DNA of 64,000 nucleotides from G963665495 sp963667575. GTDB taxonomy: Bacteria > Desulfobacterota > Desulfovibrionia > Desulfovibrionales > Desulfovibrionaceae. Under the pieces are notes generated by a model, which did no database searches, was not told the origin of the DNA, and saw only the letters and a list, made by a program, of their open reading frames with translations. The position numbers and the translations under genes were made by a program. Positions within the stretch are counted from its first letter, which is position 1; each line of letters starts with the position of its first letter. The stretch lies in the NCBI GenBank assembly GCA_963667575.2, contig CAXXHY010000033.1, positions 78,556 to 142,555 on the forward strand, written 5' to 3'. Shown here in pieces: positions 34,019 to 42,941 of the stretch.

Positions 34019-34444
34019 ATGTCGGAAAGCGTATACTGGGCGGACCAACCGCCCCCTCCCCTGATCATAGCCGAGCGTACGCGCAATATCCGTACGCTGC
34101 TGAGCAGGGAACTTCGGCGCGAGGGCTTTGCCCTTGTCACGCTGGCAAACGCGGCCGAACTCTGCCGGGAACTGGAACAGGGGCCTGCTCGGCGCGTGGT
34201 TCTTCTGGATCCGGATCTGCCCGGACTTTCCGACACGGTCTGGCTCGACCGCTTGCGAGAAGTTGCCGCGCACTGCCTGCTGCTCATCCACAGCTACGGA
34301 GCTCAGGACTTCACACCGCTGGCGGACCTGACCTGGGATACCGTCAACCGTAACGGCGACATCGATACCCTGCGCGACCTGCTGATCCGTACGCTGACGC
34401 ACTCCGCCAAAAGCAAAAAAGAGCCCGAGTCAGCACCCCGCTGA
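34019..34444 (+). CDS. Degenerate receiver-like protein
   Basis: A 141-residue protein with the receiver fold pattern but altered active site: the N-terminal acidic pair is replaced (LIIAERTRNIRTLL), an aspartate remains in VVLLDPDLPGLS, the Thr/Ser strand reads LLLIHSYGAQ, and the conserved Lys-Pro is lost (TWDTVNRNGDI). It probably does not take part in normal phosphoryl transfer and may act as a pseudo-receiver. The start is ATG 34019, with GAGGA five bases upstream; ATG 34007 is possible. It follows a hairpin terminator, so its link to the upstream operon depends on read-through. Confidence 0.7.
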   Translation: MSESVYWADQPPPPLIIAERTRNIRTLLSRELRREGFALVTLANAAELCRELEQGPARRVVLLDPDLPGLSDTVWLDRLREVAAHCLLLIHSYGAQDFTPLADLTWDTVNRNGDIDTLRDLLIRTLTHSAKSKKEPESAPR

Positions 34445-34515
34445 CAATCCGCATTTTACCTGCTTGTTACCCGTCAGGCGCTCTCATTTCTTATGATTTC
34501 AGGCCGACAGACAGA

Positions 34516-35016
34516 CTATTTTTCCGGCACCAGGGGCAGGCCCAGCGGTACGACGGAAATGGAGCTCTTGTAACCTCCGGCCACCACTTCGCGCGAATGG
34601 GTCATGTAAATGACCACATTGTTCTCCTCATCGTAAAAACGACGGACCAGCATATGCTTCCAGATCAGAGACTGCGAACGCTTGAAGATTTCCTTGCCGT
34701 CGTTCTTTTTCACGGCATCCGGTACGGGCCCGGAAAACGGACGGACAAGCCGGGCAGCAATGGATGCGTTGGACTTGTCCTCGGCCAGGCCCAGGGCGCC
34801 CTTGATACCGCCGCGGTCCGCCCGGGTCACGTACAGAACAATCTCCGGAATATCCGGGTCATGGAATTTTTCGATTACTATTTTATCACTGGGGGTCAGC
34901 AGTCGAAAGTTGGACGTCACCTTGCCCACGGTTTCGGCGTCATTATTGCCGCAGGCGGCGAGTCCCAGGCACAAGGCCAGCAGTAGTACTACGCCAAGAT
35001 ACGTTCTCAGCTTCAT
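34516..35016 (-). CDS. creA: CreA family lipoprotein
   Basis: A 166-residue exported protein. The signal peptide LLLALCLGLAAC ends in a clear lipobox with cysteine, so it should be lipidated, whereas enterobacterial CreA is a plain periplasmic protein. Family motifs are DKIVIEKFHDPDIPEI, LYVTRADRGGIKGALGLAED, and VRRFYDEENNVVIYMTHSREVV. Function of CreA is not established. Start at ATG 35014-35016 with AGGAGG five bases upstream. It stands alone and is divergent from argJ. Confidence 0.9.
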   Translation of the reverse strand: MKLRTYLGVVLLLALCLGLAACGNNDAETVGKVTSNFRLLTPSDKIVIEKFHDPDIPEIVLYVTRADRGGIKGALGLAEDKSNASIAARLVRPFSGPVPDAVKKNDGKEIFKRSQSLIWKHMLVRRFYDEENNVVIYMTHSREVVAGGYKSSISVVPLGLPLVPEK

Positions 35017-35137
35017 GGTCACCTCCTATATGATGCACTGCCCATACCCTGTACGCGCCCGAATGTGTACCATTATTTCCCTCAGATCCCTGTCCGGCTT
35101 CAGGCTGCTTTTTTCATCACTGCACCCTATTTAGTTT

Positions 35138-35167
35138 TTGACGACACCGCGTCCATACCTGTATTAC
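35138..35167 (+). promoter_or_regulatory. Candidate sigma70 promoter of argJ
   Basis: TTGACG (35138-35143), an 18-base spacer and TATTAC (35162-35167) lie 80 bp upstream of the argJ ATG within the 231-bp divergent gap to creA. Nothing else in this gap is recognisable. Confidence 0.4.
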
Positions 35168-35247
35168 GTACGTATTCCATACCAATACTGAACATCCGAT
35201 CCGCCCGCCGCAACCGGGCAGATCCGCAACATACAACGGAGTGAGAC

Positions 35248-36423
35248 ATGTCAGGTTCGACGGAAAACGCTCTTCCGCACATTCCCAAAGGCTTCAAAAC
35301 CATTGTCCGCAATGTGGGAGTCAAGGACGAGACCAAGGATTTCGTGTGCATTTTATCCGACACCCCCTGCACTGCCGCAGGCGTTTTCACGCAGAGCAGA
35401 TTCGCGGGACCCAGTGTCCTCTTGAGCCGCAAACATCTGGCCAGCGGACAGGCGCAGGCCATCATCGCCATATCCAAAAACGCCAATGTGGCCAACGGCC
35501 CCAAGGGCGCGGCAGATGCCGAAGCGGTTGCCACGGGAGTGGCCAGGGCTCTTGGCCTCGCCGACGACGCCGTGCTGATCGCCTCCACCGGTGTCATCGG
35601 CCGTCCCTATCCCATGGAACGTATCATGCCCCATGTGGAAAAACTGGCCGACTATCCCACAAGTACGGATTTCACCGATGCGGCCAGGGGCATCATGACC
35701 ACGGACACGGTGCCCAAATACGCCTGCACCAAAGTCGGCGAAGCCTCCATTGTGGGCATTGCCAAGGGCGTGGGCATGATCGAACCCAACATGGCTACTC
35801 TGCTGACTTTTTTCTTCACCGATGCGCAGCTGGACGCCAAGACCCTGGACGCTGTCTTCCGCCGGGTCATGGACAAGACCTATAACTGCGTCAGCGTGGA
35901 TACCGACACCTCCACCAGCGATACGGCCACCATTCTGGCCAACGGCCAGGCCGGTCCCGTGGATGTGGCAGCCTTTGAAGAAGCCCTGCTGGAAATCGCC
36001 CGCTACCTGGCCAAGGAAATCGCACGGGACGGCGAAGGCGCCACCAAGCTGATAGAAGTCACCGTGGACCAGGCGCGCGATTATCGCCAGGCCAAACGGG
36101 TGGCCAAGGCCATCGTGAACTCCCCCCTGGTCAAGACCGCCGTGCACGGCGCAGACCCTAACTGGGGACGCGTGGCCATGGCCGTGGGCAAGTGCGAAGA
36201 CGAACTGGATATTACCGAGGAAAAGACCATCATCCGTTTCAGCGGTACGGAAGTCTATCCGCATCAGCTGCCCGAAGCAGAACTGGCCAAACTGGAAGAT
36301 ATCCTGAAAGAAAAGGAAGTCAGCATCCACGTCAGCCTGCAGACCGGCACGGCAGAAGCCACAGTCTGGGGATGCGACCTCTCTGCAGAATACGTCCGCA
36401 TCAACGGCGAGTACACGACATAG
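35248..36423 (+). CDS. argJ: Bifunctional ornithine acetyltransferase/N-acetylglutamate synthase
   Basis: ArgJ transfers the acetyl group of N-acetylornithine to glutamate, recycling it in arginine biosynthesis. The 391 residues match the family. The self-cleavage site is MIEPNMATLLTFF, where the threonine becomes the N-terminal nucleophile of the beta chain. Other conserved segments are FAGPSVLLSR, ASTGVIGRPYPM, GADPNWGRVAMAVG and the C-terminal SAEYVRINGEYTT. Start ATG 35248 follows GGAGTGAG. It is a single gene; no other arginine genes lie nearby. Whether it is mono- or bifunctional cannot be read directly. Confidence 0.96.
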   Translation: MSGSTENALPHIPKGFKTIVRNVGVKDETKDFVCILSDTPCTAAGVFTQSRFAGPSVLLSRKHLASGQAQAIIAISKNANVANGPKGAADAEAVATGVARALGLADDAVLIASTGVIGRPYPMERIMPHVEKLADYPTSTDFTDAARGIMTTDTVPKYACTKVGEASIVGIAKGVGMIEPNMATLLTFFFTDAQLDAKTLDAVFRRVMDKTYNCVSVDTDTSTSDTATILANGQAGPVDVAAFEEALLEIARYLAKEIARDGEGATKLIEVTVDQARDYRQAKRVAKAIVNSPLVKTAVHGADPNWGRVAMAVGKCEDELDITEEKTIIRFSGTEVYPHQLPEAELAKLEDILKEKEVSIHVSLQTGTAEATVWGCDLSAEYVRINGEYTT

Positions 36424-36439
36424 ATTTTTGCGGGAGAAA

Positions 36440-36634
36440 GAATGCCTCCGGCGGCCAAAGAACCTTTTTATAAAAAGGTTCTTTGGAATCTCCCAAAATT
36501 TTCGGCATTCGAAGATTGCACAGAATCAGAGCCCTGTATGGACTCTGGTTATTGAACTTTTTTACCTGCTAAACGTTTTTGGGGATTCTTAAACCCCTTT
36601 TTTCAAAAAGGGGTTTAAGCCGCCGGAGGCATTC
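36440..36634. repeat. Composite palindromic element with two variable hairpins
   Basis: Two copies of one repeat unit face each other. The outer ends are perfect 16-bp inverted repeats (36440-36455 and 36619-36634; GAATGCCTCCGGCGGC and its complement). Inside each is a hairpin: left 36455-36486, a 32-bp perfect palindrome starting CCAAAGAACC; right about 36590-36618, stem TTAAACCCC with an A/T-rich centre. Next to each hairpin is a related box (GAATCTCCCAAAA on the left, GAATCCCCAAAAA on the right, read inward). Flanks are conserved while the two stems differ in sequence but keep pairing. It lies between argJ and nrdD, where the left hairpin can also end argJ transcription. It looks like a MITE- or REP-like intergenic family. 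Confidence 0.75.
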
Positions 36635-36680
36635 CCCCCCTTCCATCTTCCACTCTTTCCCCTCTCCTTTCTTTTCCCAC

Positions 36681-36716
36681 AAAAAAAAGGCCGGAGCCCC
36701 CAACGGACTCCAGCCC
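36681..36716 (-). terminator. Rho-independent terminator of nrdG-nrdD
   Basis: On the minus strand a stem GGCTGGAG / CTCCGGCC (one wobble) is followed by eight T. It lies about 27 bp beyond the nrdD stop. Confidence 0.75.
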
Positions 36717-36742
36717 TGCAAAGTCTTCAACCAGGAGGGAAC

Positions 36743-38797
36743 CTACATCAGACTGACGCTGTCGTAAACCATCCGGTCTTTGTATTCGGCCTGTTTGCCG
36801 CGGTTCCAGAGGGAAACCGGGCGGTAGTAGCCCACGATACGCGTATAGACTTCCGTGGGGTCGTGGCATTCGGGGCATTCGAAGTGCTCGCCCGCGATGT
36901 AGCCGTGGTCCTTGCAAATGGAGAAGGTCGGCGTAATCGAGAGATAGGGCAGCTTGGTGTTGGTGAACGCCTTGATGATGAAGTTCTTGAGCGCGGTCTT
37001 GTCCGTCACGGACTCGCCCAGGTAGGTGTGGAAGACCGAACCGCCGGTATACAGCGGCTGCAGCTTGTCCTGGTGTTCCAGGGCAAAGACCACGTCTTCG
37101 GTCATGCCCACGGGCAACGCCGTGGAGTTGGTGTAATAGGGCGTACCGTTGCCCGAGGCGTAGATCTCGCTGTAGAGCGACTTGTCGATCTTGGCCAGTC
37201 GGTAGCTCGTACCCTCGGCCGGCGTGGCCTCCAGATTGTAGAGGTTGCCGGTTTCCTCCTGAAAGCGGGAAGTCACCTCGCGCAGATGATTGAGCGTACG
37301 CTGCATAAGCCGGACACCGGCAGCGGTTTCGATGCCCTTGCCCAGCAGATTCAGGCAGGCCTCATGGCCGCCCACCAGTCCGATGGTGGAAAAATGGCCC
37401 TTGTAGCCGTTTTTCAGGTAGCGCCGCGTCCAGGGGAACATGCCGCGTTCGAGATTGTCGTTGATGAGCTTACGCTTGAACTCCAGCGAATTCTTGGCCA
37501 GCTCGGCGTACTCCGTGATCAGATCCAGAAAATCCTCCTCGCCCTGGGCCAGATAGGCCAGCTTGGGAAGGTTCAGGGTGACCACGCCGATGGATCCGGT
37601 GAGATCGCCGGCTCCGAACAGTCCGCCTGTTTTCTTGCGCAGCTCGCGCAGATCCATCTGCAGGCGGCAGCACATCGAACGTACGTCTTCCGGATTCAGA
37701 TCCGAGTTGATGAAGTTCTGGAAATAGGGCGCACCGTATTTGGAGGTCAGCTTGAGCAGCAGATCGCCGATTTCGCTTTCCCAGGGAAAATCATTGGTGA
37801 CGTTGTAAGTCGGAATGGGAAAGGAAAAGATCCGCTTGTGATAATCGCCCTGGAGCATCACCTCGAGAAAGGCCCGGTTGAACATCTCGATCTCGGGCAG
37901 ATACTCGCCGTAGGTGCTGTCCTGCAATTCGCCGCCGATGATGATGGCTTCCTTGGCGATGTGCTTGGGCGGAACCAGGTCCAGGCTCAGGTTGGTGAAC
38001 GGGCTCTGGCCTCCCCAGCGCGAAGTGGTGTTCAGGTTGAACACGAACTTCTGCATGGCCTGCAGCACCTGATCGTAGGTCAGGCCGTCGTGGCGGATAA
38101 AGGGCGCCAGATAGGTGTCCACATTGTTGAAGGCCTGGGCTCCGGCCCATTCGTTCTGCAAGGTGCCGAGAAAGTTGACCATCTGTCCGAGGATGGAGTC
38201 AAAATGCTTGGCCGGTCCGGCACAGGAGCGGCCCTCGAGGTTGAAGCCCTCGAGCAGCAGATCTCTGAGGCTCCAGCCCGCGCAGTATCCGGCCAGCCCG
38301 AAGGAGAGGTCGTGGATGTGCACGTAGCCGTGGTTGTGGGCTTCGCGGATTTCCTGCGGATACTTTTCCAGGGCGTAGCGCGCCTGGATGGTGCCCGAAA
38401 GGTGCAGCATCAACCCCTGGAACGAGTGGGACATGTTGGCGTTTTCATTGACGCGCCAGTCCGCCTTGTCCAGGTAGTTGTCGATGGTGTCCGCGATGTC
38501 CAGATACGCGGCCTTTTGTTCGCGGATCTCACGCCGCTTTTCACGGTAGACAATATATTTGCGGGCCACATTGAAGAGCCGCGACTCCATGAGTACGTGC
38601 TCCACCGTGTCCTGTACGAGTTCCTGATGCGGAGCGTCTTCTCCGGACAGCTTGTCTTCGACCTTATGCGCAAGCCGCTTGGCCAACAGGGGGTCTTTGA
38701 CGCCGCTGGCCTTCAGTGCTTTGAAAATGGCCTGTGCGATGCGTTCCGTCGACCATGTTTCCTGACAATTGTCCCTTTTCACTATCAATCTGGGCAT
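36743..38797 (-). CDS. nrdD: Anaerobic ribonucleoside-triphosphate reductase
   Basis: Class III glycyl-radical reductase making deoxynucleotides without oxygen. The 684 residues carry an N-terminal ATP-cone (about 1-95), the catalytic barrel (TSRWGGQSPFTNLSLDL; DLTGSIGVVTLNLPKLAY), the C-terminal zinc site with CKDHG and CPEC, and the glycyl-radical loop RIVGYYRPVSLWNRGKQAEY. AGGAGGG lies five bases before the ATG, within the end of nrdG. The two genes form a minus-strand operon with an activase, which confirms the function. It implies growth without oxygen. Confidence 0.97.
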   Translation of the reverse strand: MPRLIVKRDNCQETWSTERIAQAIFKALKASGVKDPLLAKRLAHKVEDKLSGEDAPHQELVQDTVEHVLMESRLFNVARKYIVYREKRREIREQKAAYLDIADTIDNYLDKADWRVNENANMSHSFQGLMLHLSGTIQARYALEKYPQEIREAHNHGYVHIHDLSFGLAGYCAGWSLRDLLLEGFNLEGRSCAGPAKHFDSILGQMVNFLGTLQNEWAGAQAFNNVDTYLAPFIRHDGLTYDQVLQAMQKFVFNLNTTSRWGGQSPFTNLSLDLVPPKHIAKEAIIIGGELQDSTYGEYLPEIEMFNRAFLEVMLQGDYHKRIFSFPIPTYNVTNDFPWESEIGDLLLKLTSKYGAPYFQNFINSDLNPEDVRSMCCRLQMDLRELRKKTGGLFGAGDLTGSIGVVTLNLPKLAYLAQGEEDFLDLITEYAELAKNSLEFKRKLINDNLERGMFPWTRRYLKNGYKGHFSTIGLVGGHEACLNLLGKGIETAAGVRLMQRTLNHLREVTSRFQEETGNLYNLEATPAEGTSYRLAKIDKSLYSEIYASGNGTPYYTNSTALPVGMTEDVVFALEHQDKLQPLYTGGSVFHTYLGESVTDKTALKNFIIKAFTNTKLPYLSITPTFSICKDHGYIAGEHFECPECHDPTEVYTRIVGYYRPVSLWNRGKQAEYKDRMVYDSVSLM

Positions 38798-39425
38798 GGA
38801 CCCTCCTGGGTTCTTGGTAATTCTGCAAGCGCAGCATAAATCCTTGGGGCAAATAGGATTTCGCCTCGCTGATGTCCGCGGCGTCCAGCGCCGGGACCTT
38901 GGTCAAACGGAATACGAAAGCCTGGGGCCGGGCCTCGGCCATGGCGAATATCCGCCCCATGTTGTGCCGGGCCGCGGCTTCGTCCACCCGGTTGCCGGTC
39001 AACAGCGGATACTTGGCGTAGGGGCCCTTCACATCCACGAAAAACTCGTCCACCAGGCCCGCTTCCATGAGCGTCTCCACAACGCCGGGCAGCATGCCGT
39101 TGGTGTCCAGTTTTATGGGCAGCCCGAACTGGTGCAATTCCGTAAGAAACGATTCCAGATCCGGCGTGCAGGTGGGCTCGCCCCCGCTGACGACAATTCC
39201 TTCGAGCCACCGCTTGCGAGCCGTGAGGTATTCGACCACCTCCTGCTTGCGGACCGGCGGCAGCCAGTCCGGATGAAAGGCCATGTCCATGTTGTGACAG
39301 GTGGGGCAACGCAGATTGCACCCGCCCAGAAACAACACGCAACTCGTATGTCCGGGCCAATCACACAAACTCAGGGCTTGAATGCCGCGTAAACGCGACC
39401 AGGGGGAACTGACAGGGGTTTCCAT
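38664..39425 (-). CDS. nrdG: Anaerobic NrdD-activating radical SAM enzyme
   Basis: Installs the glycyl radical on NrdD using S-adenosylmethionine and a 4Fe-4S cluster. The cluster motif is GGCNLRCPTCHN (CxxxCxxC), followed by VVSGGEPTCTPDL and the strand IKLDTNG. I start at ATG 39423-39425, which has AGGAAAG upstream. The normal domain ends near LRLQNYQEPRRVHAQ, but no in-frame stop occurs there; the frame continues about 45 codons, overlapping the first 134 bp of nrdD. The tail (GHFQSTEGQRRQRPPVG) is unlike the family and is probably a by-product of overlap. Confidence 0.93.
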   Translation of the reverse strand: METPVSSPWSRLRGIQALSLCDWPGHTSCVLFLGGCNLRCPTCHNMDMAFHPDWLPPVRKQEVVEYLTARKRWLEGIVVSGGEPTCTPDLESFLTELHQFGLPIKLDTNGMLPGVVETLMEAGLVDEFFVDVKGPYAKYPLLTGNRVDEAAARHNMGRIFAMAEARPQAFVFRLTKVPALDAADISEAKSYLPQGFMLRLQNYQEPRRVHAQIDSEKGQLSGNMVDGTHRTGHFQSTEGQRRQRPPVGQAACA

Positions 39426-39569
39426 AGTTTTCTTTCCTGCACGGTCAACTGAGATACACCGCAAAAAAAACATCGCGGCAGTCCGGTCTGGCCGGGACAC
39501 ACGGGCGGACACATTGCGTCCGCACCCCCGACAACCGGACTTTCTCCATTGCCTTTCTGGCTTTTTTAT

Positions 39570-40204
39570 TGATTAGTTATTTTTGCCGAGTGGTTACGCT
39601 CATCCTCAAAGCATACAAAAATGTTGGTTGCGGATAAGAACGCGAGATGCAAAACAAAAAATTTAGAGAAGATCAAGATAAACTCATGATCCGCATGTGG
39701 GCATTTAAATACCTCAATCATGCAATTTTGTGAAGATGCTTTTCAGAAAAAGAGATTTGGTCGGATAGTTACAGTCTGTAATTGTTGATGAAAAAAATTT
39801 TGCACTGGAAATGCAGAAAAAAATCGTCATCAGATCGTCAAATAAAAGCCTCCTTTTTTCACGAACATAGCCCTAAAGATTTTTTAACGTATTAAAAAGA
39901 TGATTGTTTTTCAATCTTGACAACAAAAAATGGAGTCTGATTTTTTGTGCGTAAGATGTTTATAACTTGTCTGGAACCTGTTCTATGAATGTTCGCAAAA
40001 TGTTCAAAACTTGATTAACTTGCCATAATTCAAGAGTTTTTCAGTAAAAATGCTGCAAGTTACCTGTTTTTTTCAACAATAAGAAATAAATACAGAAAGC
40101 TGCCTGCCAATTGACAGCACCTGCAAACTCCCCGTAAGAGTAGGGAAGTTGATAAATCTGTACGTTCCAACAAGGCCTGACAGGCAATCCGGAGGCAAGT
40201 CCCC
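39570..40204. other. AT-rich intergenic stretch before the VgrG locus
   Basis: About 630 bp with base composition clearly more AT-rich than its surroundings and no supportable gene on either strand. A possible -35 TTGACA at 39917-39922 has only a poor -10 at proper spacing. No sigma54 GG-N10-GC pattern was found in the plus orientation. The stretch may carry the vgrG promoter and silencer-type binding, and it marks a compositional border, suggesting acquisition of the downstream module. Confidence 0.5.
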
Positions 40205-42919
40205 ATGTCCGAGCATCCGTACACATTTTCCTTCACAGTAGAAGATCTTCCCCCCAGCACTTTTCTGGTGCACAGCTTCACTGGCCGGGAAGGCATCTCC
40301 GAACTCTACCACTACGATATTCTGCTGGTCGCCACGGACAACGACATTTCCTACGACAAGATATTGCAAAAATCCTGCGTTCTTACCGTGGTTGGCAGGA
40401 AGCATACCCTGAAGGTCAACGGTATCGTGGCCTCCCTTAAATTCAAGCAGTTCGAGTCGGGGAAGGTATTGTACCAGGCCATTCTGGTGCCCCAGCTCTT
40501 CAACCTGACCCTGCAGCAGAACAACCAGATTTTTCTGGACAAGAGCTTTCCGGACATCCTCAAGTCCATGCTGAGCGCCCATAATATCAGCAGTTACGAA
40601 CTGCGCCTGGAGTCCAGCTATCCGAGCCTCGAATATGTCTGCCAGTTCAATGAGAGTCCCTTCCAGTTTCTGTCCCGCTGGATGGAGCATTACGGCATCT
40701 ATTATTATTTCACGCAGGAAGAGACCGGAGAAAAGATCATTTTCACCGACGCCGCCATTTCGCATGTGGCCTTTGACAACTCGGATCTGATCTACAGGCC
40801 GGCGTCCGGGCTGGACGATATCGACCGTGAAAACGTGGTCAAAAATGCCCTGGCCGAATACTCCAGCGTGCCGCAAAGTGTATTGCTCAAGGATTACAGC
40901 TACCAGTATTCGACCATGGACATGAAGGGGCAGGCGATTGTGGACGAAAAGGGTGTGGGTACGTTTTATTCCTATGGGGACAATTTCAAGAGCCCCTCGG
41001 AGTCCAGCCCCATTGCCCGGATCCGGGCCCAGGAATTCCAGTGCCGCCAGGTGCAGATACATGGCGAGAGCCTGTGCCTCGGAATGATCAGCGGATTCAG
41101 CTACACCCTGCAGGACCACTTCAGCGAAGGCATGAACGGCAGCTACCTGCTGACCCACATTCAGCATACGGCCCGGAACTGGACGGCATCCACCCCGGCC
41201 GCTGCCAACCACGCCGAAACGCAGACCAAGGCCATGGTCTATTCCAACACATTCGTGGCCATCCCCATGAGTCAGCAGTTCCGTCCGGAACGCAAGACCA
41301 AAAAACCCCGTTTTTATGGACTGCTTACCGCGACCATAGACGCCGAAGGTTCGGGCAAATACGCCGAACTGGACAGCCACGGACGCTACAAGGTGATCAT
41401 GCCTTTTGATCTGTCCGGACGCTCGGACGGCAAGGCGTCCTCCTGGATCCGCCTCATGCAGCCTTATGCCGGGGGCAGTTACGGCATGCACTTTCCCCTG
41501 CACAAGGGCACGGAAGTGCTGATCAGCTTTGTGGAAGGCGACGTGGACCGTCCGCTGATCACAGGAGCTGTACACAATTTCAACAAGCCCAACCACGTGG
41601 CCACCTCCAACCAGGACATCAACTCCATTATCACGGCCGGCGGGCATCAGATCGCCATCGGCGACACCGACGGCAATGGATTCATCCACCTGCAACTTGC
41701 CGGCAAGCATGCAGGCCTGGCCCTGCTGGAAACCGGCGGTGGGTCCGGTGATTCCGGAGACGGAGGTGATGGCGACAGCGACGGCGGCGATGGAGACGGA
41801 GGAGAGGGAGGAGACGGCGGCGATTCCGAAGAAGGAGGAGCAAAGTTTCTTTCCTACTCCAACGAGTATTATGAAGGCACATTCGGAACCAAAACCGAAA
41901 TGACGCTGGGCTCCATTACGGAAGTTGAAATAGGCGTGAAAAACGAGCTGTTCGGCGGCGGCAAGGGGGATATCTGCGGCGGCATGTCCTGGGGACTGAC
42001 CGTGGGCACTGCCCTGGAATATTTCAAGGGGAACAAGATCGCGGCGGGCGATGAGGAATTTGCCTGCACCGATGAAGTGACAAAACTCGTCAAGGAAGAA
42101 TACAAGATCTTTGTGGGACCGCCCGAGGCTTACTCCGGTCTGGTCAGCAAGCTGAAACTGGTGCTCGCGGGCGTTGCCGCCGCTTCCATTGCCACGGCAA
42201 CCGCCAATGTGACGGCCATGGCCATCCAGTATCACGGAAAAGAAGTCCCAAAAGACGGTTACAAAAGCGCCGCAAGCATCATCGGCGATGTTGCGGACGG
42301 TGCGGATCTCCTGTTCGATGCCGCCATGATGCTCGTCGTACGCGCAACTTCCAAAGCCCTGGAGGAGATGAGCAAAGCGTCCCTGGTCGCTTCCTCCCTT
42401 GTGCTGTCCGAAGAGCACGGCATTGCAATGAAAGTCAACAACCTCCTAGCCCCGGACGCCAAATTTGTCATAGAAAACCCGGCAATCATGACAAAAGCGA
42501 CATTTACCATGGAGCGGGGCAATTCCATCACGTTGAATTCCGGCTCGTCAATGATCGGTTCGGTACTCCTGCAAGCCGGCCCCTCGGCTTCGGCTGCAAA
42601 AGTCAAAGTCTCGGGTGAAAGCATCAAACTGTCCATCGGAGCGACCTCCTCCCCTACCCTGCTGATGCAGGAAACCATGGCCAAATTCAGCGTGGGAAAA
42701 GGCAATCTGGCGGCCGGCATTTCAATGGTGGAAGAGGACAGCTACCTGGCCCTTGCCGGAGGCCCCTCCAAAGTGGATATGTCCATGAGCATGATCAACA
42801 TAAATACGCCCATGCTCAAAATCACCTCGAAAACAGACACAAAAATCAATGCGGCTGCTTTTCAGGTATCTTCCAGCGCCGCCGTTATGATAAACGGCAC
42901 AATAATCAAACTGGGCTAA
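40205..42919 (+). CDS. vgrG: Type VI secretion spike protein VgrG with helical insertion
   Basis: A 904-residue tip protein of the T6SS puncturing device. Residues about 1-370 are the gp27-like base (VEDLPPSTFLVHSFTGREGISELYHYDILL; QFNESPFQFLSRWMEHYGIYYYF). The gp5-like OB domain follows (about 375-480: SWIRLMQPYAGGSYGMHFPLHKGTEVLISFVEGDVDRPLI). A Gly/Asp/Glu-rich linker (about 512-548) then leads to a region with no clear family, including two hydrophobic helices (about 650-675 and 699-715). The final 170 residues look like repeated beta strands (spike). The insertion could be an effector or a cargo dock. GGAGG lies nine bases before the ATG. Confidence 0.9.
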   Translation: MSEHPYTFSFTVEDLPPSTFLVHSFTGREGISELYHYDILLVATDNDISYDKILQKSCVLTVVGRKHTLKVNGIVASLKFKQFESGKVLYQAILVPQLFNLTLQQNNQIFLDKSFPDILKSMLSAHNISSYELRLESSYPSLEYVCQFNESPFQFLSRWMEHYGIYYYFTQEETGEKIIFTDAAISHVAFDNSDLIYRPASGLDDIDRENVVKNALAEYSSVPQSVLLKDYSYQYSTMDMKGQAIVDEKGVGTFYSYGDNFKSPSESSPIARIRAQEFQCRQVQIHGESLCLGMISGFSYTLQDHFSEGMNGSYLLTHIQHTARNWTASTPAAANHAETQTKAMVYSNTFVAIPMSQQFRPERKTKKPRFYGLLTATIDAEGSGKYAELDSHGRYKVIMPFDLSGRSDGKASSWIRLMQPYAGGSYGMHFPLHKGTEVLISFVEGDVDRPLITGAVHNFNKPNHVATSNQDINSIITAGGHQIAIGDTDGNGFIHLQLAGKHAGLALLETGGGSGDSGDGGDGDSDGGDGDGGEGGDGGDSEEGGAKFLSYSNEYYEGTFGTKTEMTLGSITEVEIGVKNELFGGGKGDICGGMSWGLTVGTALEYFKGNKIAAGDEEFACTDEVTKLVKEEYKIFVGPPEAYSGLVSKLKLVLAGVAAASIATATANVTAMAIQYHGKEVPKDGYKSAASIIGDVADGADLLFDAAMMLVVRATSKALEEMSKASLVASSLVLSEEHGIAMKVNNLLAPDAKFVIENPAIMTKATFTMERGNSITLNSGSSMIGSVLLQAGPSASAAKVKVSGESIKLSIGATSSPTLLMQETMAKFSVGKGNLAAGISMVEEDSYLALAGGPSKVDMSMSMININTPMLKITSKTDTKINAAAFQVSSSAAVMINGTIIKLG

Positions 42920-42941
42920 ATTTATATCCCGGACCGGTATT

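Noticed and set aside
36863..38839. A 658-codon open frame on the plus strand
   Set aside because: Antisense to nrdD, a secure gene.
39570..40204. sigma54 promoter before vgrG
   Set aside because: I checked the plus strand for GG-N10-GC and found none with supporting bases.
40073..42418. A 781-codon open frame on the minus strand
   Set aside because: Antisense to vgrG, low-complexity composition, no ribosome site.
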